Assembly (NCBI GenBank): GCA_038040445.1
Contig: JBBPIG010000022.1
Location: 56,838 to 120,837, forward strand
Source of the DNA: Acidobacteriota bacterium
Lineage (GTDB): Bacteria; Acidobacteriota; Blastocatellia; UBA7656
DNA length: 64,000 bases
Direction of reading: 5' to 3'
How positions within the stretch are numbered: the first letter of the stretch is position 1; each line of letters begins with the position of its first letter. Both the position numbers and the translations under genes were made by a program. The notes beneath the pieces are model-generated. The model made no database searches, had not been told where the DNA came from, and saw nothing but the letters and a program-made list of their open reading frames with translations. This document shows, piece after piece, positions 37,901-44,899 of this stretch.

Positions 37901-38332
37901 CGCGAGTTGATGCTGCTGGTCATTAGCGCAGGCGTGCAGCTGCTCCCGGATTACGTCTGGGAAAAAGTCGCCCCCAAGATTCGAGTGAAGATGCTCGAGG
38001 CGTTCAGCTTCGAAAATCGCGAGCTGGGCCAGGACGCATTCCTCAGCGAAGTGATCAGCGCAATGCAATCGGTCCCGGGCGTGGCCTACGTTGACGTGGA
38101 TGCGTTTGGCGGCGTGGCTGAAAAGAATGCCGACGGCAGCGTGCGAACGCCCAACGGACTGATCGCAGCGGCACAGGAAATAGTCACAAAAGGCAAACCT
38201 GACCAGCGTGTGAAGGTGAATCAGCCTGAGCTGCCGAAAATCAGCTCTGGGGAGATTCGGCCGGCGCAGTTGGCTTATCTCGTACCGGAAGTCCCGGACA
38301 CTCTGATCCTGAACGTGATTGAAACACCATGA
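34976..38332 (+). CDS. eCIS baseplate wedge protein 2 (large gpJ-like)
   Basis: A 1118-residue protein. It starts with an unusual Cys cluster (C7, C9, C16, C18, C19) that could bind metal. Then come the gpJ-like core (ALLDAWAMVGDVLTFYQERIANEGYLRTATERRTIIELARLVGYRLRPGV), a long helical insertion at about residues 280-400, and a C-terminal half with NGKQGARLPTGVENVRAQYRQGIGKAANV and TRDYGDFARTFGGVGKA. It should pair with wedge protein 1 in the baseplate (Afp11/12-like). Four-base overlaps with both neighbours indicate coupled translation. Confidence 0.85.
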   Translation: MSQHSQCGCGSSKAPCGCCEGVEALTPVSVANRPGLGSLAYRAGTHATFLETMLARLSTIEVEHEGQKFRPLLKLTTRERDDPSIALLDAWAMVGDVLTFYQERIANEGYLRTATERRTIIELARLVGYRLRPGVAASVYLALTIEDSQKVVIEPFEVRAQSMPGPGELPQAFENIEKIEARGRWNKLGPRMTQPQNALTLSTSKVEGASVYVKGISTGLNTNDPLLVREGPQRPVLFRVVEVNADPAADRTEVVVKPWILPGRTVSTGPTPSVVLAAFGEKGAAKSHLNALSTEIAAGRTDAELADFIERETLPGLERVAARRNISNEFRQRVRDLSQELGESAEALRERAAELAAGNGAGNGQSLTTMAALPAGAAMERENIVMRAVVDGLVKKGSAPPPNALRFTRDAQSAFSLHSDLGVQALGVFQPALVSSLTVALANTPVTTPVPIEVYAFRVKAAPFGSNAPLHSEILETQDNAGKHTNVRSSEWTETDVANAEDFFPDGDDKLANVIYLDGSYDKIAPDSWVVVDTAAVEPTVRSDVKAGHPTLLIAQAAQVQASICRGFYGITGKSTLVKLVVPGGGPKEAAWIKIVGTPPPPVVAAAAIGGITRSDDFQVIRRTVVYAQAELLPLTEEPIEEDICRSKENGGWIVLDGVYSELKSGRWVIVAGERSDVLDGFDNSVSGVTGSELAMLAEVAHDFSDIPGDPAHTRIKFAADLEYCYARDRVTIYANVVKATHGETRKEVLGSGDGSQSLQQFALKQPPLTYVSAPTPAGVESTLKIFVNDVEWHEAESIFGLEPTARRFVTTRNDAEVTTGIFGNGKQGARLPTGVENVRAQYRQGIGKAANVAEGKITLLASRPLSVKEVINPRRASGGGDPETRDQARKNTPLAVLALDRLVSTRDYGDFARTFGGVGKAFSMRLSDGQRELVHVTIAGAGDAPIDESSDLLRNLRQALTQFGDPAMPVSVAVRELMLLVISAGVQLLPDYVWEKVAPKIRVKMLEAFSFENRELGQDAFLSEVISAMQSVPGVAYVDVDAFGGVAEKNADGSVRTPNGLIAAAQEIVTKGKPDQRVKVNQPELPKISSGEIRPAQLAYLVPEVPDTLILNVIETP

Positions 38333-40590
38333 ACACTGATCATCTATACAACCTGCTGCCCTCGATCTACCGGCTGCGTGACGCCGAGCGAGGGTATCCG
38401 CTGCAAGCGCTGCTGCGTGTCGTCGAAGAGCAAGTCAACGTTGTCGAAGACGACATCAGCCAGCTCTATGAGAACTGGTTCATTGAAACTTGCGACGACT
38501 GGGTCGTGCCCTACATCGGCGATCTGATCGGATGGCAACAGGTGCACGAGGCGGGCGAGCCCGGCGACGCCGCCAACCGGCGCGGCCGGGAGCGCAATAA
38601 GATTCTCATCCCTCGTCGCGAGCTTGCCAATACGATTCGTTACCGGCGACGCAAAGGCACGCTGGCGCTGCTTGAATTGCTGGCAAACGATGTAGCCGGT
38701 TGGCCCGCCCGCGCGGTTGAGTTCTTCGGGCTGCTCGGCTGTACACAGAATATCAATTTCCCCCACTCGCGAAGAGGCGGAACGACGGATGTGCGCGAGC
38801 TAACGAAGCTCAGCCTGATTGATGGGCCTTTTGATGACCTGGGCCATACCGTCGACGTTCGCCGCATAACCTCAAATCGGACGGCTGGCCGCTACAATGT
38901 CACGAGCGCCGGGGTGTTCGTTTGCAGGCTGAAATCATATCCGGTAGCGCTCAGCCGCGCGCACTGCGCGGAAGACGTCGGGCCGGATTGTTTCACTTTC
39001 AGTGTGCTCGGAAATGACGCTCCCCTGTTTACCGAGGCTGTGCGTGAGACCGAGCCGACCAGTATCGCCCGCGAGATCAATTTGCCGGTTGCAATTCAGC
39101 GGCGGGCGTTCGAGTCACGCAAGGTTGCGAATCATGTCGCCAAGACTCGTGCTTCAGAGGTGTACTACGGCGACGGGAAGAGCCTGAGCATCTGGGTTCG
39201 GAGGCGAAAGAAAGATCGTAACGACGCACCAGACCGCGAGCTCATCCCGGCCAATAGGATAATCCCCGCTGACCTGAGCGGCTGGCGCTATCGGCCGCGC
39301 CACGACCGCGTCGCCGTAGATCCGGTGCTCGGGCGCATAGTCTTTCCCGCGGGACACTGCCCGAAGGACGGCGTTTGGGTCTCGTATCACTACGGCTTCA
39401 GCGCGGACATCGGCGGTGGCCAGTATGATCGCGTTCTCTCCCAGCCGGACCCGTATAAGCTCTATCGAGTCGGCCCGGACGAGAAGTTTCATACAGTCAA
39501 CGCCGCGCTTCGACAATGGCGCAAACACGACGCGGCGAGTAATCCGAACGCCGTCATCGAGATTGCCGACAGCGGAGTCTACGTCGAGCAGATCAGTATC
39601 ACCTTGAGAGAGCATCAGAGCCTGCAATTGAGAGCGGCCAATGGCAAGCGTCCGGTCATTCGGTTGCTGGACTGGCACACAGACCGACCGGATGCGCTGA
39701 GCGTCTCGGGTGAACACGGCAGCCGCTTCACACTCGACGGGCTGATGGTAACCGGGCGGAGCATGATGATCGAAGGGGAGATCTCGCAGGTCAAGATTCG
39801 GCATTGCACGCTTGTGCCGGGCTGGACGATTGACAGCCACTGCGAGCCGAATCGACCGGCCGAACCGAGCCTTGAATTGCACTGCCTCCACGCCCGAGTC
39901 GAAATCGAAAAGAGCATAATCGGTTCGATTCAAGTTCATCCGCTGATGAACACTGCCAGTGCGGAGTACTCGCATGGACCGAAAGCGAAGACGAAGTCGC
40001 CCGCGGCCGAGTCGGGATGCCACGGGATCGGTTACGGCTTCCGAGTTGATCCGATCTGCCTTTACTTGAGCGACAGCATACTGGACGGGACCAATGCCGC
40101 GAGCGAGGCGATCGGGGCGCCGGGCTGCGCGGTGGCTCATGCGCGTTTGACGATCGAGCGTTGCACGGTCTTCGGCCAGGTCCAGGTTCACTCGATCGAT
40201 CTCGCCGAAAACTCGATCTTCGATGGAAGGATCACCGTCGCCCGTAGCCAGGAAGGGTGCATGCGGTTCTGCTACGTGACGCCGGAATCGAGAACGCCTC
40301 GCCGCTACCAGTGCCAGCCCGATCTGGCGATAAAAGGAAAAGACGGCGCGGCGAAGGCGCAGGAGCAAACGCGGGTCATGCCGCGGTTCAACACCAAGCG
40401 CTACGGGCTTTCGGACTATTGCCAACTTGCTGATGATTGTGCGGAAGAGATCACGCGCGGCGCCGACGACGAGTCGGAGATGGGCGTCTTCCACGATCTG
40501 TATCAGCCGCAGCGGCTTGCCAATCTGCGCGCGCGGCTCGATGAATACACCCCGGCGGGCATGGATGCCGCCATTATCTTCATGAACTGA
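38329..40590 (+). CDS. eCIS tail protein: gpI domain plus beta-helix
   Basis: A 753-residue protein. Residues 1-130 match the phage tail protein I type: LYNLLPSIYRLRDAERGYPLQALLRVVEEQ and WVVPYIGDLIGWQ, ANTIRYRRRKGTLALLELLANDVAGWPARAVEFF. Residues about 380-650 have repeated strand-turn units (YVEQISITLREHQSLQLR, SRFTLDGLMVTGRSMMIEG, SILDGTNAASEAI) typical of right-handed beta-helices. The first part links to the baseplate; the helix may be a fibre-like or surface part. It overlaps its upstream neighbour by four bases. Confidence 0.8.
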   Translation: MNTDHLYNLLPSIYRLRDAERGYPLQALLRVVEEQVNVVEDDISQLYENWFIETCDDWVVPYIGDLIGWQQVHEAGEPGDAANRRGRERNKILIPRRELANTIRYRRRKGTLALLELLANDVAGWPARAVEFFGLLGCTQNINFPHSRRGGTTDVRELTKLSLIDGPFDDLGHTVDVRRITSNRTAGRYNVTSAGVFVCRLKSYPVALSRAHCAEDVGPDCFTFSVLGNDAPLFTEAVRETEPTSIAREINLPVAIQRRAFESRKVANHVAKTRASEVYYGDGKSLSIWVRRRKKDRNDAPDRELIPANRIIPADLSGWRYRPRHDRVAVDPVLGRIVFPAGHCPKDGVWVSYHYGFSADIGGGQYDRVLSQPDPYKLYRVGPDEKFHTVNAALRQWRKHDAASNPNAVIEIADSGVYVEQISITLREHQSLQLRAANGKRPVIRLLDWHTDRPDALSVSGEHGSRFTLDGLMVTGRSMMIEGEISQVKIRHCTLVPGWTIDSHCEPNRPAEPSLELHCLHARVEIEKSIIGSIQVHPLMNTASAEYSHGPKAKTKSPAAESGCHGIGYGFRVDPICLYLSDSILDGTNAASEAIGAPGCAVAHARLTIERCTVFGQVQVHSIDLAENSIFDGRITVARSQEGCMRFCYVTPESRTPRRYQCQPDLAIKGKDGAAKAQEQTRVMPRFNTKRYGLSDYCQLADDCAEEITRGADDESEMGVFHDLYQPQRLANLRARLDEYTPAGMDAAIIFMN

Positions 40591-40604
40591 GACAGGAGGC
40601 AGCG

Positions 40605-42071
40605 ATGAAGGGCGATTTCACACGAATGACTTTCGATCCGACCAAACACTACAGCCGCGTGCTGGAACAGCAGGGGCGCGTGCAGGTGGATTCCGACTTC
40701 AACGAGATGAACGCGATTCACCGCCATTTTTTGCGCAGGCTGGCGGCGGATTTGATCGGGCCGCACGGCGGTCCGGGCGACAGCTTCAATATCGATGCTG
40801 TGAAGGACAAGGACAATAAGGACGTGTTGCGGGATTTCGGAGTCGCACTCGGGCGTTACTACGTCGATGGGGCGCTTTGTGAGAACGAAGGTCAAATGCT
40901 CTATACGAAGCAACCCAGTTTCCCGCTCGGCTCCGGCAATCTGGAGAACGGAAAGACGTACCTTGCTTACCTGGATGTATGGGAGCGCCACGTCACTGCT
41001 TACGAGGACGAGGATGAAAACAGGATCGGCATTCGCGAGGTTGCGCTGCGGGGCCCGGATACGGCTACGCGCGCGCAGGTCGTCTGGCAGGTGAAGTGCA
41101 GGTTGATCAATGAGGCCGGCGCCAACAACGTGAGTGTTGCCGACCAGGAAAAAGCGTACGCAAATTTTCTCGACCTACTCGGTGAAACGACGCTAGGCAT
41201 CGGCAAACTGCGCGCGAGAGCGATCAAACCCGAGGCCGACGACGAACCCTGCCTCATCTCGCCGGACGCACGCTATCGCGGAGCCGAAAACCAGCTCTAT
41301 CGCGTAGAGATCCACCGTGGCGGAACGGCCATGCCGGGAGGCGATCTCTCGAATGTCAGGATTGATGCGACCAAGATCGCGACCTTCAAATGGTCGCGTG
41401 AAAATGGCTCGGTGATCTTCCCGATCACGAAGCGCCAGGACAAGGTTGTGACGCTGCGGCACCTTGGCCGAGAAAGCCGTTTTGGTCTCCGCCCGGACGA
41501 CTGGGTCGAGATCATCGATGATGATTATGCGCTTCAAAATCGCGCGGAGCCGTTGCTTCAAGTCAAGGAGATTGACCGCGACGGTATGCGGGTGACGCTC
41601 AAGACAGCGCCCGCTTCGGCCGTTGGGACCGACCCGGCGAAGCACCCACTCCTGCGGCGCTGGGACCTGCACTCAGACAACCTGCAACTGGGCGCGCTTC
41701 CGGTTGTTGAGGGTGCCGGCGATGATGACGCGAGTTGGATCACGCTTGAAGACGGAGTACAAATTCAGTTCCCACCCGCGAGCAGCGCTGACGCCTCGGC
41801 CGAAGCCAGACGACCCGGGGGCGGGGGTGGCGGAACCGCTTTGACCAGTGCGCCAGCTACCTACCGCACCGGCGATTACTGGCTGATACCCGCGCGTGTC
41901 GCAACCGGAGACGTGGAATGGCCTGGTACACCGGGTGATCCCCTGCCGAGACCACCGCACGGCGTTGAGCACGCCTTTGCGCCACTTGGGATAATCTCGA
42001 TAGGCGCGGCGGGAAAGGTCACCGCGGAGAAGAATCTGCGCAGAACCATCAAACAGCTTTGGCTCCCGTAG
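40605..42071 (+). CDS. DUF6519 eCIS protein
   Basis: A 488-residue protein starting MKGDFTRMTFDPTKHYSRVLEQQGRVQVDSDFNEM, the signature of DUF6519 proteins that close eCIS operons. It goes on with GRYYVDGALCENEG, YLAYLDVWERHVT and FKWSRENGSVIFPI. The function is unknown; it is probably a baseplate or fibre attachment part. Low-complexity Gly stretches appear near residue 405. A ribosome binding site (GGAGG) precedes the ATG. This is the last gene of the forward cluster. Confidence 0.8.
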   Translation: MKGDFTRMTFDPTKHYSRVLEQQGRVQVDSDFNEMNAIHRHFLRRLAADLIGPHGGPGDSFNIDAVKDKDNKDVLRDFGVALGRYYVDGALCENEGQMLYTKQPSFPLGSGNLENGKTYLAYLDVWERHVTAYEDEDENRIGIREVALRGPDTATRAQVVWQVKCRLINEAGANNVSVADQEKAYANFLDLLGETTLGIGKLRARAIKPEADDEPCLISPDARYRGAENQLYRVEIHRGGTAMPGGDLSNVRIDATKIATFKWSRENGSVIFPITKRQDKVVTLRHLGRESRFGLRPDDWVEIIDDDYALQNRAEPLLQVKEIDRDGMRVTLKTAPASAVGTDPAKHPLLRRWDLHSDNLQLGALPVVEGAGDDDASWITLEDGVQIQFPPASSADASAEARRPGGGGGGTALTSAPATYRTGDYWLIPARVATGDVEWPGTPGDPLPRPPHGVEHAFAPLGIISIGAAGKVTAEKNLRRTIKQLWLP

Positions 42072-42214
42072 CCGCGCCATCCACATGAACCGTTGATTGC
42101 TCTCAGTGAGGCGTACAACTGAGATCGAACAAGAGCTCGATGCGGAGCGAACCTTCCGGGAGAACCTCGCTGCGTGAGCAGCTCTCAAGCATGCACCTGA
42201 TTTGAACGCGGCTT

Positions 42215-43621
42215 TCAGCGCGCCGTACCCTTGAACACGCTCACGTCGATTCTGTGCTTGCGAATGAGTTCCCAGAAAGCCCGGCGGTTCTTGTTGGCGG
42301 CCTTCGCTGCTCTCGTGATGTTGCCGTGGTGGGCGATCAACAGACCCTTAAGGTAATTGAGTTCGAACTGGGAGACTGCTCTTGCCTTCCCTTCTTGAAA
42401 CGAGCAGTGCGAGGCTGTTTGCTGGAAGCCGGGCAACGTAATGTCGTCCTCCGTCAGCACCGCACCTTCGCAAAAAACCACCGCTCTCTCGATAACATGC
42501 TCGAGTTCGCGGATGTTTCCCGGCCAGTCGTAAAGCATCAGCTTTGACATGGCGCCAGTCGAAATATCGGTCACGCGCTTCTTGAGGACGCCCGCGTACT
42601 GGCTGAGAAAATGACTGGCCAGCAGCGGAATGTCGTCAGCCCGCTCGCGCAGTGGAAGCAGCGCAAGTGGTAGCACGTGCAGACGGTAGTAGAGATCTTG
42701 CCGCACGCGGCCCTGCCTGACCGACTCTTCGACATCCGTGTTGGTCGCCGCAATTACCCGAACGTCGGCGCGGCGAGTCCTTGAAGCACCCAAAGGCCTG
42801 TACTCCTTGTCTTGCAGGAACCGCAGCAGCTTTACTTGAGTGAGCAGCGACAAACAATCTATTTCATCCAGAAAGAGCGTTCCGCAATTCGCTTCTTCGA
42901 TCAGTCCCGGTTGAGAGGAACCCGCGCCGGTGTATGCTCCGCGCTCGTGGCCGAACAGCTCATTCTCGGCAAGATCGGCGGGGATCGCACCGCAGTTTAT
43001 CGGAATAAAAGGGCGCTTTGCCCTAGGACTAAGGTAGTGTATCGCTCTCGCGCAGAGCTCTTTTCCCGTGCCGGTCTCGCCGGTGATCAGAACTGTTGCA
43101 TCGCATCGCGCAATCACCGGTATCTTGCTTATCGCTGCGATAAATGACTGATTCCGTCCAACCATATTTCGGAGCCCAAGCGCCGCCTTTATGTTATTGG
43201 CCGGGGCTTCAGGTTCGATTTCCAGGAGCCTTCTGATGCGCGGGATCATATCGACTGCCCTGATTGGAGGAGTGATGAAGTCTGCTGCGCCTTCTTTGAG
43301 GAGCGCAAGGATGTCGTCGGGATGGTCAGCGTCGCCCACGATGATGATGGGCAGCCCAGGTGAATGCGTGTGAATTGCGGAAACGACGCCGCTGGCGGTT
43401 TCACTTGCGCCTAGTCCGAGTGATATGAATACAAGGTCGGCCTTGAAGTCTTCCAGGAATCCAACGCAGTTTTTGGTGGCTTCCGCGCCGGCATCCGGGG
43501 CCGCCACCGTTCGCATTTCGCATGCGTTCCCTGGCAAGGACTGCTCAAGTATGCTCTGAAGGTTCTTCCCCGCGCCGTCGGATGGTTCGATTTCGAGGAC
43601 CAAAATCTTCGGTTCAGTCAT
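42215..43621 (-). CDS. Sigma-54 activator with degenerate receiver domain
   Basis: A 468-residue NtrC-type regulator. Residues 1-135 have the receiver fold, but the phosphoacceptor Asp is replaced by Ser67 (ADLVFISLG), the acidic pair reads EIE and the conserved Lys is a Pro (ITPPI). The AAA+ domain has Walker A GETGTGKE (181-188), the sigma-54 contact loop GAYTGA (228-233; usually GAFTGA) and Walker B TLFLDE (248-253). A Fis-type helix-turn-helix closes the protein (NITRAAKAANKNRRAFWELI). AGGAGG before the ATG at 43621 fixes the start. It faces the end of the eCIS cluster, so it may control it, though no -24/-12 promoter was found there. Confidence 0.9.
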   Translation of the reverse strand: MTEPKILVLEIEPSDGAGKNLQSILEQSLPGNACEMRTVAAPDAGAEATKNCVGFLEDFKADLVFISLGLGASETASGVVSAIHTHSPGLPIIIVGDADHPDDILALLKEGAADFITPPIRAVDMIPRIRRLLEIEPEAPANNIKAALGLRNMVGRNQSFIAAISKIPVIARCDATVLITGETGTGKELCARAIHYLSPRAKRPFIPINCGAIPADLAENELFGHERGAYTGAGSSQPGLIEEANCGTLFLDEIDCLSLLTQVKLLRFLQDKEYRPLGASRTRRADVRVIAATNTDVEESVRQGRVRQDLYYRLHVLPLALLPLRERADDIPLLASHFLSQYAGVLKKRVTDISTGAMSKLMLYDWPGNIRELEHVIERAVVFCEGAVLTEDDITLPGFQQTASHCSFQEGKARAVSQFELNYLKGLLIAHHGNITRAAKAANKNRRAFWELIRKHRIDVSVFKGTAR

Positions 43622-43701
43622 GTCGCCTCCTGAGGGCGCCCGTAGAGCCTGGTGACAAGACAGCAAGACGTGGGGAGTGTGAGGCAAATCAGAACCAAAA
43701 C

Positions 43702-43761
43702 AGCGGTGGCCTTTCGGTTCGCCATAGGAGTGTGAAGAGCCCCACTCTCTCCGCCACCGCT
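43702..43761. repeat. Inverted repeat upstream of the sigma-54 activator
   Basis: Nine-base arms agcggtggc and gccaccgct are separated by 42 bases, about 80 bp upstream of the activator start. It could be an operator or just a chance hairpin. The rest of 43622-43917 holds no gene. Confidence 0.3.
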
Positions 43762-43917
43762 CGGCCTCCCCATATGTACTCATCTTTCCATGACGCGATT
43801 AGGACAGGGTTTTATTCAGAAATCTATTTTACGGGCGTGGGCCTCGGATTTCGTCAGCCTTTGAGCAAGTAGCCCAGAAAGAGCGCCTTTTTGGAACGCA
43901 AGTTAAGGCAGAGGATT

Positions 43918-44598
43918 GTAGAAGTGGACGTCGACCAGCCCGGTGATTTCAGCAACTACACGCTGGTCATCAACAGCGCAAGCCTCGACCCGTTCTACGC
44001 GCAGGTGGAGTTCAACTTCAAGGCGAGCTGCCCAAACCGCTTCGACTGCAAACCGAGGAAAGAGTGCCCGCCCGATCCAGTTGAAGAACCGCTCATCGAC
44101 TACATGGCGAAAGACTACGCGAGCTTTCGCCAGGCGCTCATCGACTTGATCTCGGCCAAGGTTGCAGGCTGGACGGAGCGGCACGAAGGCGACCTCGGCA
44201 TGACGCTTCTGGAGATGCTGGCCTACGTGGGCGATCACCTGAGCTATTGCCAGGACTCGGTCGAAAATGAGGCCTATTTGGAGACCGCGCGCCAACGCAT
44301 CAGTGTGCGCCGCCACGCACGGCTGGTGGATTACAGGATTCACGATGGAGCGAGCGCGCGGACTTTCGTCCACTTCCAGGTGAGCAACGCCCTGGCGCAG
44401 CCGGTGCCGGCGGCTACAACGATTCTTGCGCGGATCGACAAACGGTTGGGGGCCTCGATACTGCCGCTCGTCGTGAGCGGACAAACTTACGCCTTCGCTT
44501 TTCTGATCGTCGCGGCCGCGGTTGTTCTCTCCGGTTCGCTGATTCTAAGACGGCTCTACAGCCTCGATCTGGTTGAAGTCTTGAAGACCAGGGAGTGA
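43918..44598 (+). pseudogene. Baseplate wedge fragment fused to FtsX-type permease tail
   Basis: Residues encoded from about 43918 to 44375 align with residues 80-240 of the wedge protein at 32391 ([18 protein letters not shown]-like [47 protein letters not shown]), with many differences. From about 44450 the same frame reads [26 protein letters not shown] and ends [16 protein letters not shown], a membrane helix and tail typical of FtsX/MacB permeases. Neither half is complete, and the two have no functional link, so this is a deletion junction between two unrelated genes. The open frame (from 43891) is intact but unlikely to encode a working protein. Confidence 0.8.
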
Positions 44599-44643
44599 AC
44601 CTCCGGCACAGGGCCCCGGCTCTAGTTCCTCTGGATCGACTCT

Positions 44644-44898
44644 ATGTACCTCATCAAGGACTGTGAGTTCCGTTTCGCCCACCTCTCCAGCGATCACAAG
44701 TCTGATTCGGACACCCGGAAACTTCCCGTCCTTCTTGCGAATGGTATAGTAACCTTTCTCTTTGTGCTGGTCATCGTCGCGCTGCTGGCGCTTGTGCTGA
44801 TTCCTTCGCCAATCAAAGTGGAAACGGCCCGCGTCACGAGAGGGCCGCCTGGCGTCACGGTCGACGAAGAAGGCGAAGCGCGCGCCCACGATCAATAA
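44644..44898 (+). pseudogene. Truncated HlyD-type membrane fusion protein start
   Basis: An 84-codon frame whose second half reads FLFVLVIVALLALVLIPSPI then KVETARVTRGPPGVTVDEEGEARAHD, the N-terminal membrane helix and first strand of efflux adaptor proteins (HlyD/MacA type). It stops where such proteins should continue for about 300 residues. The first 35 residues do not look homologous. It follows the FtsX tail, as adaptor genes often neighbour FtsX permeases, so both are likely remnants of one efflux operon. Confidence 0.7.
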
Positions 44899-44899
44899 T

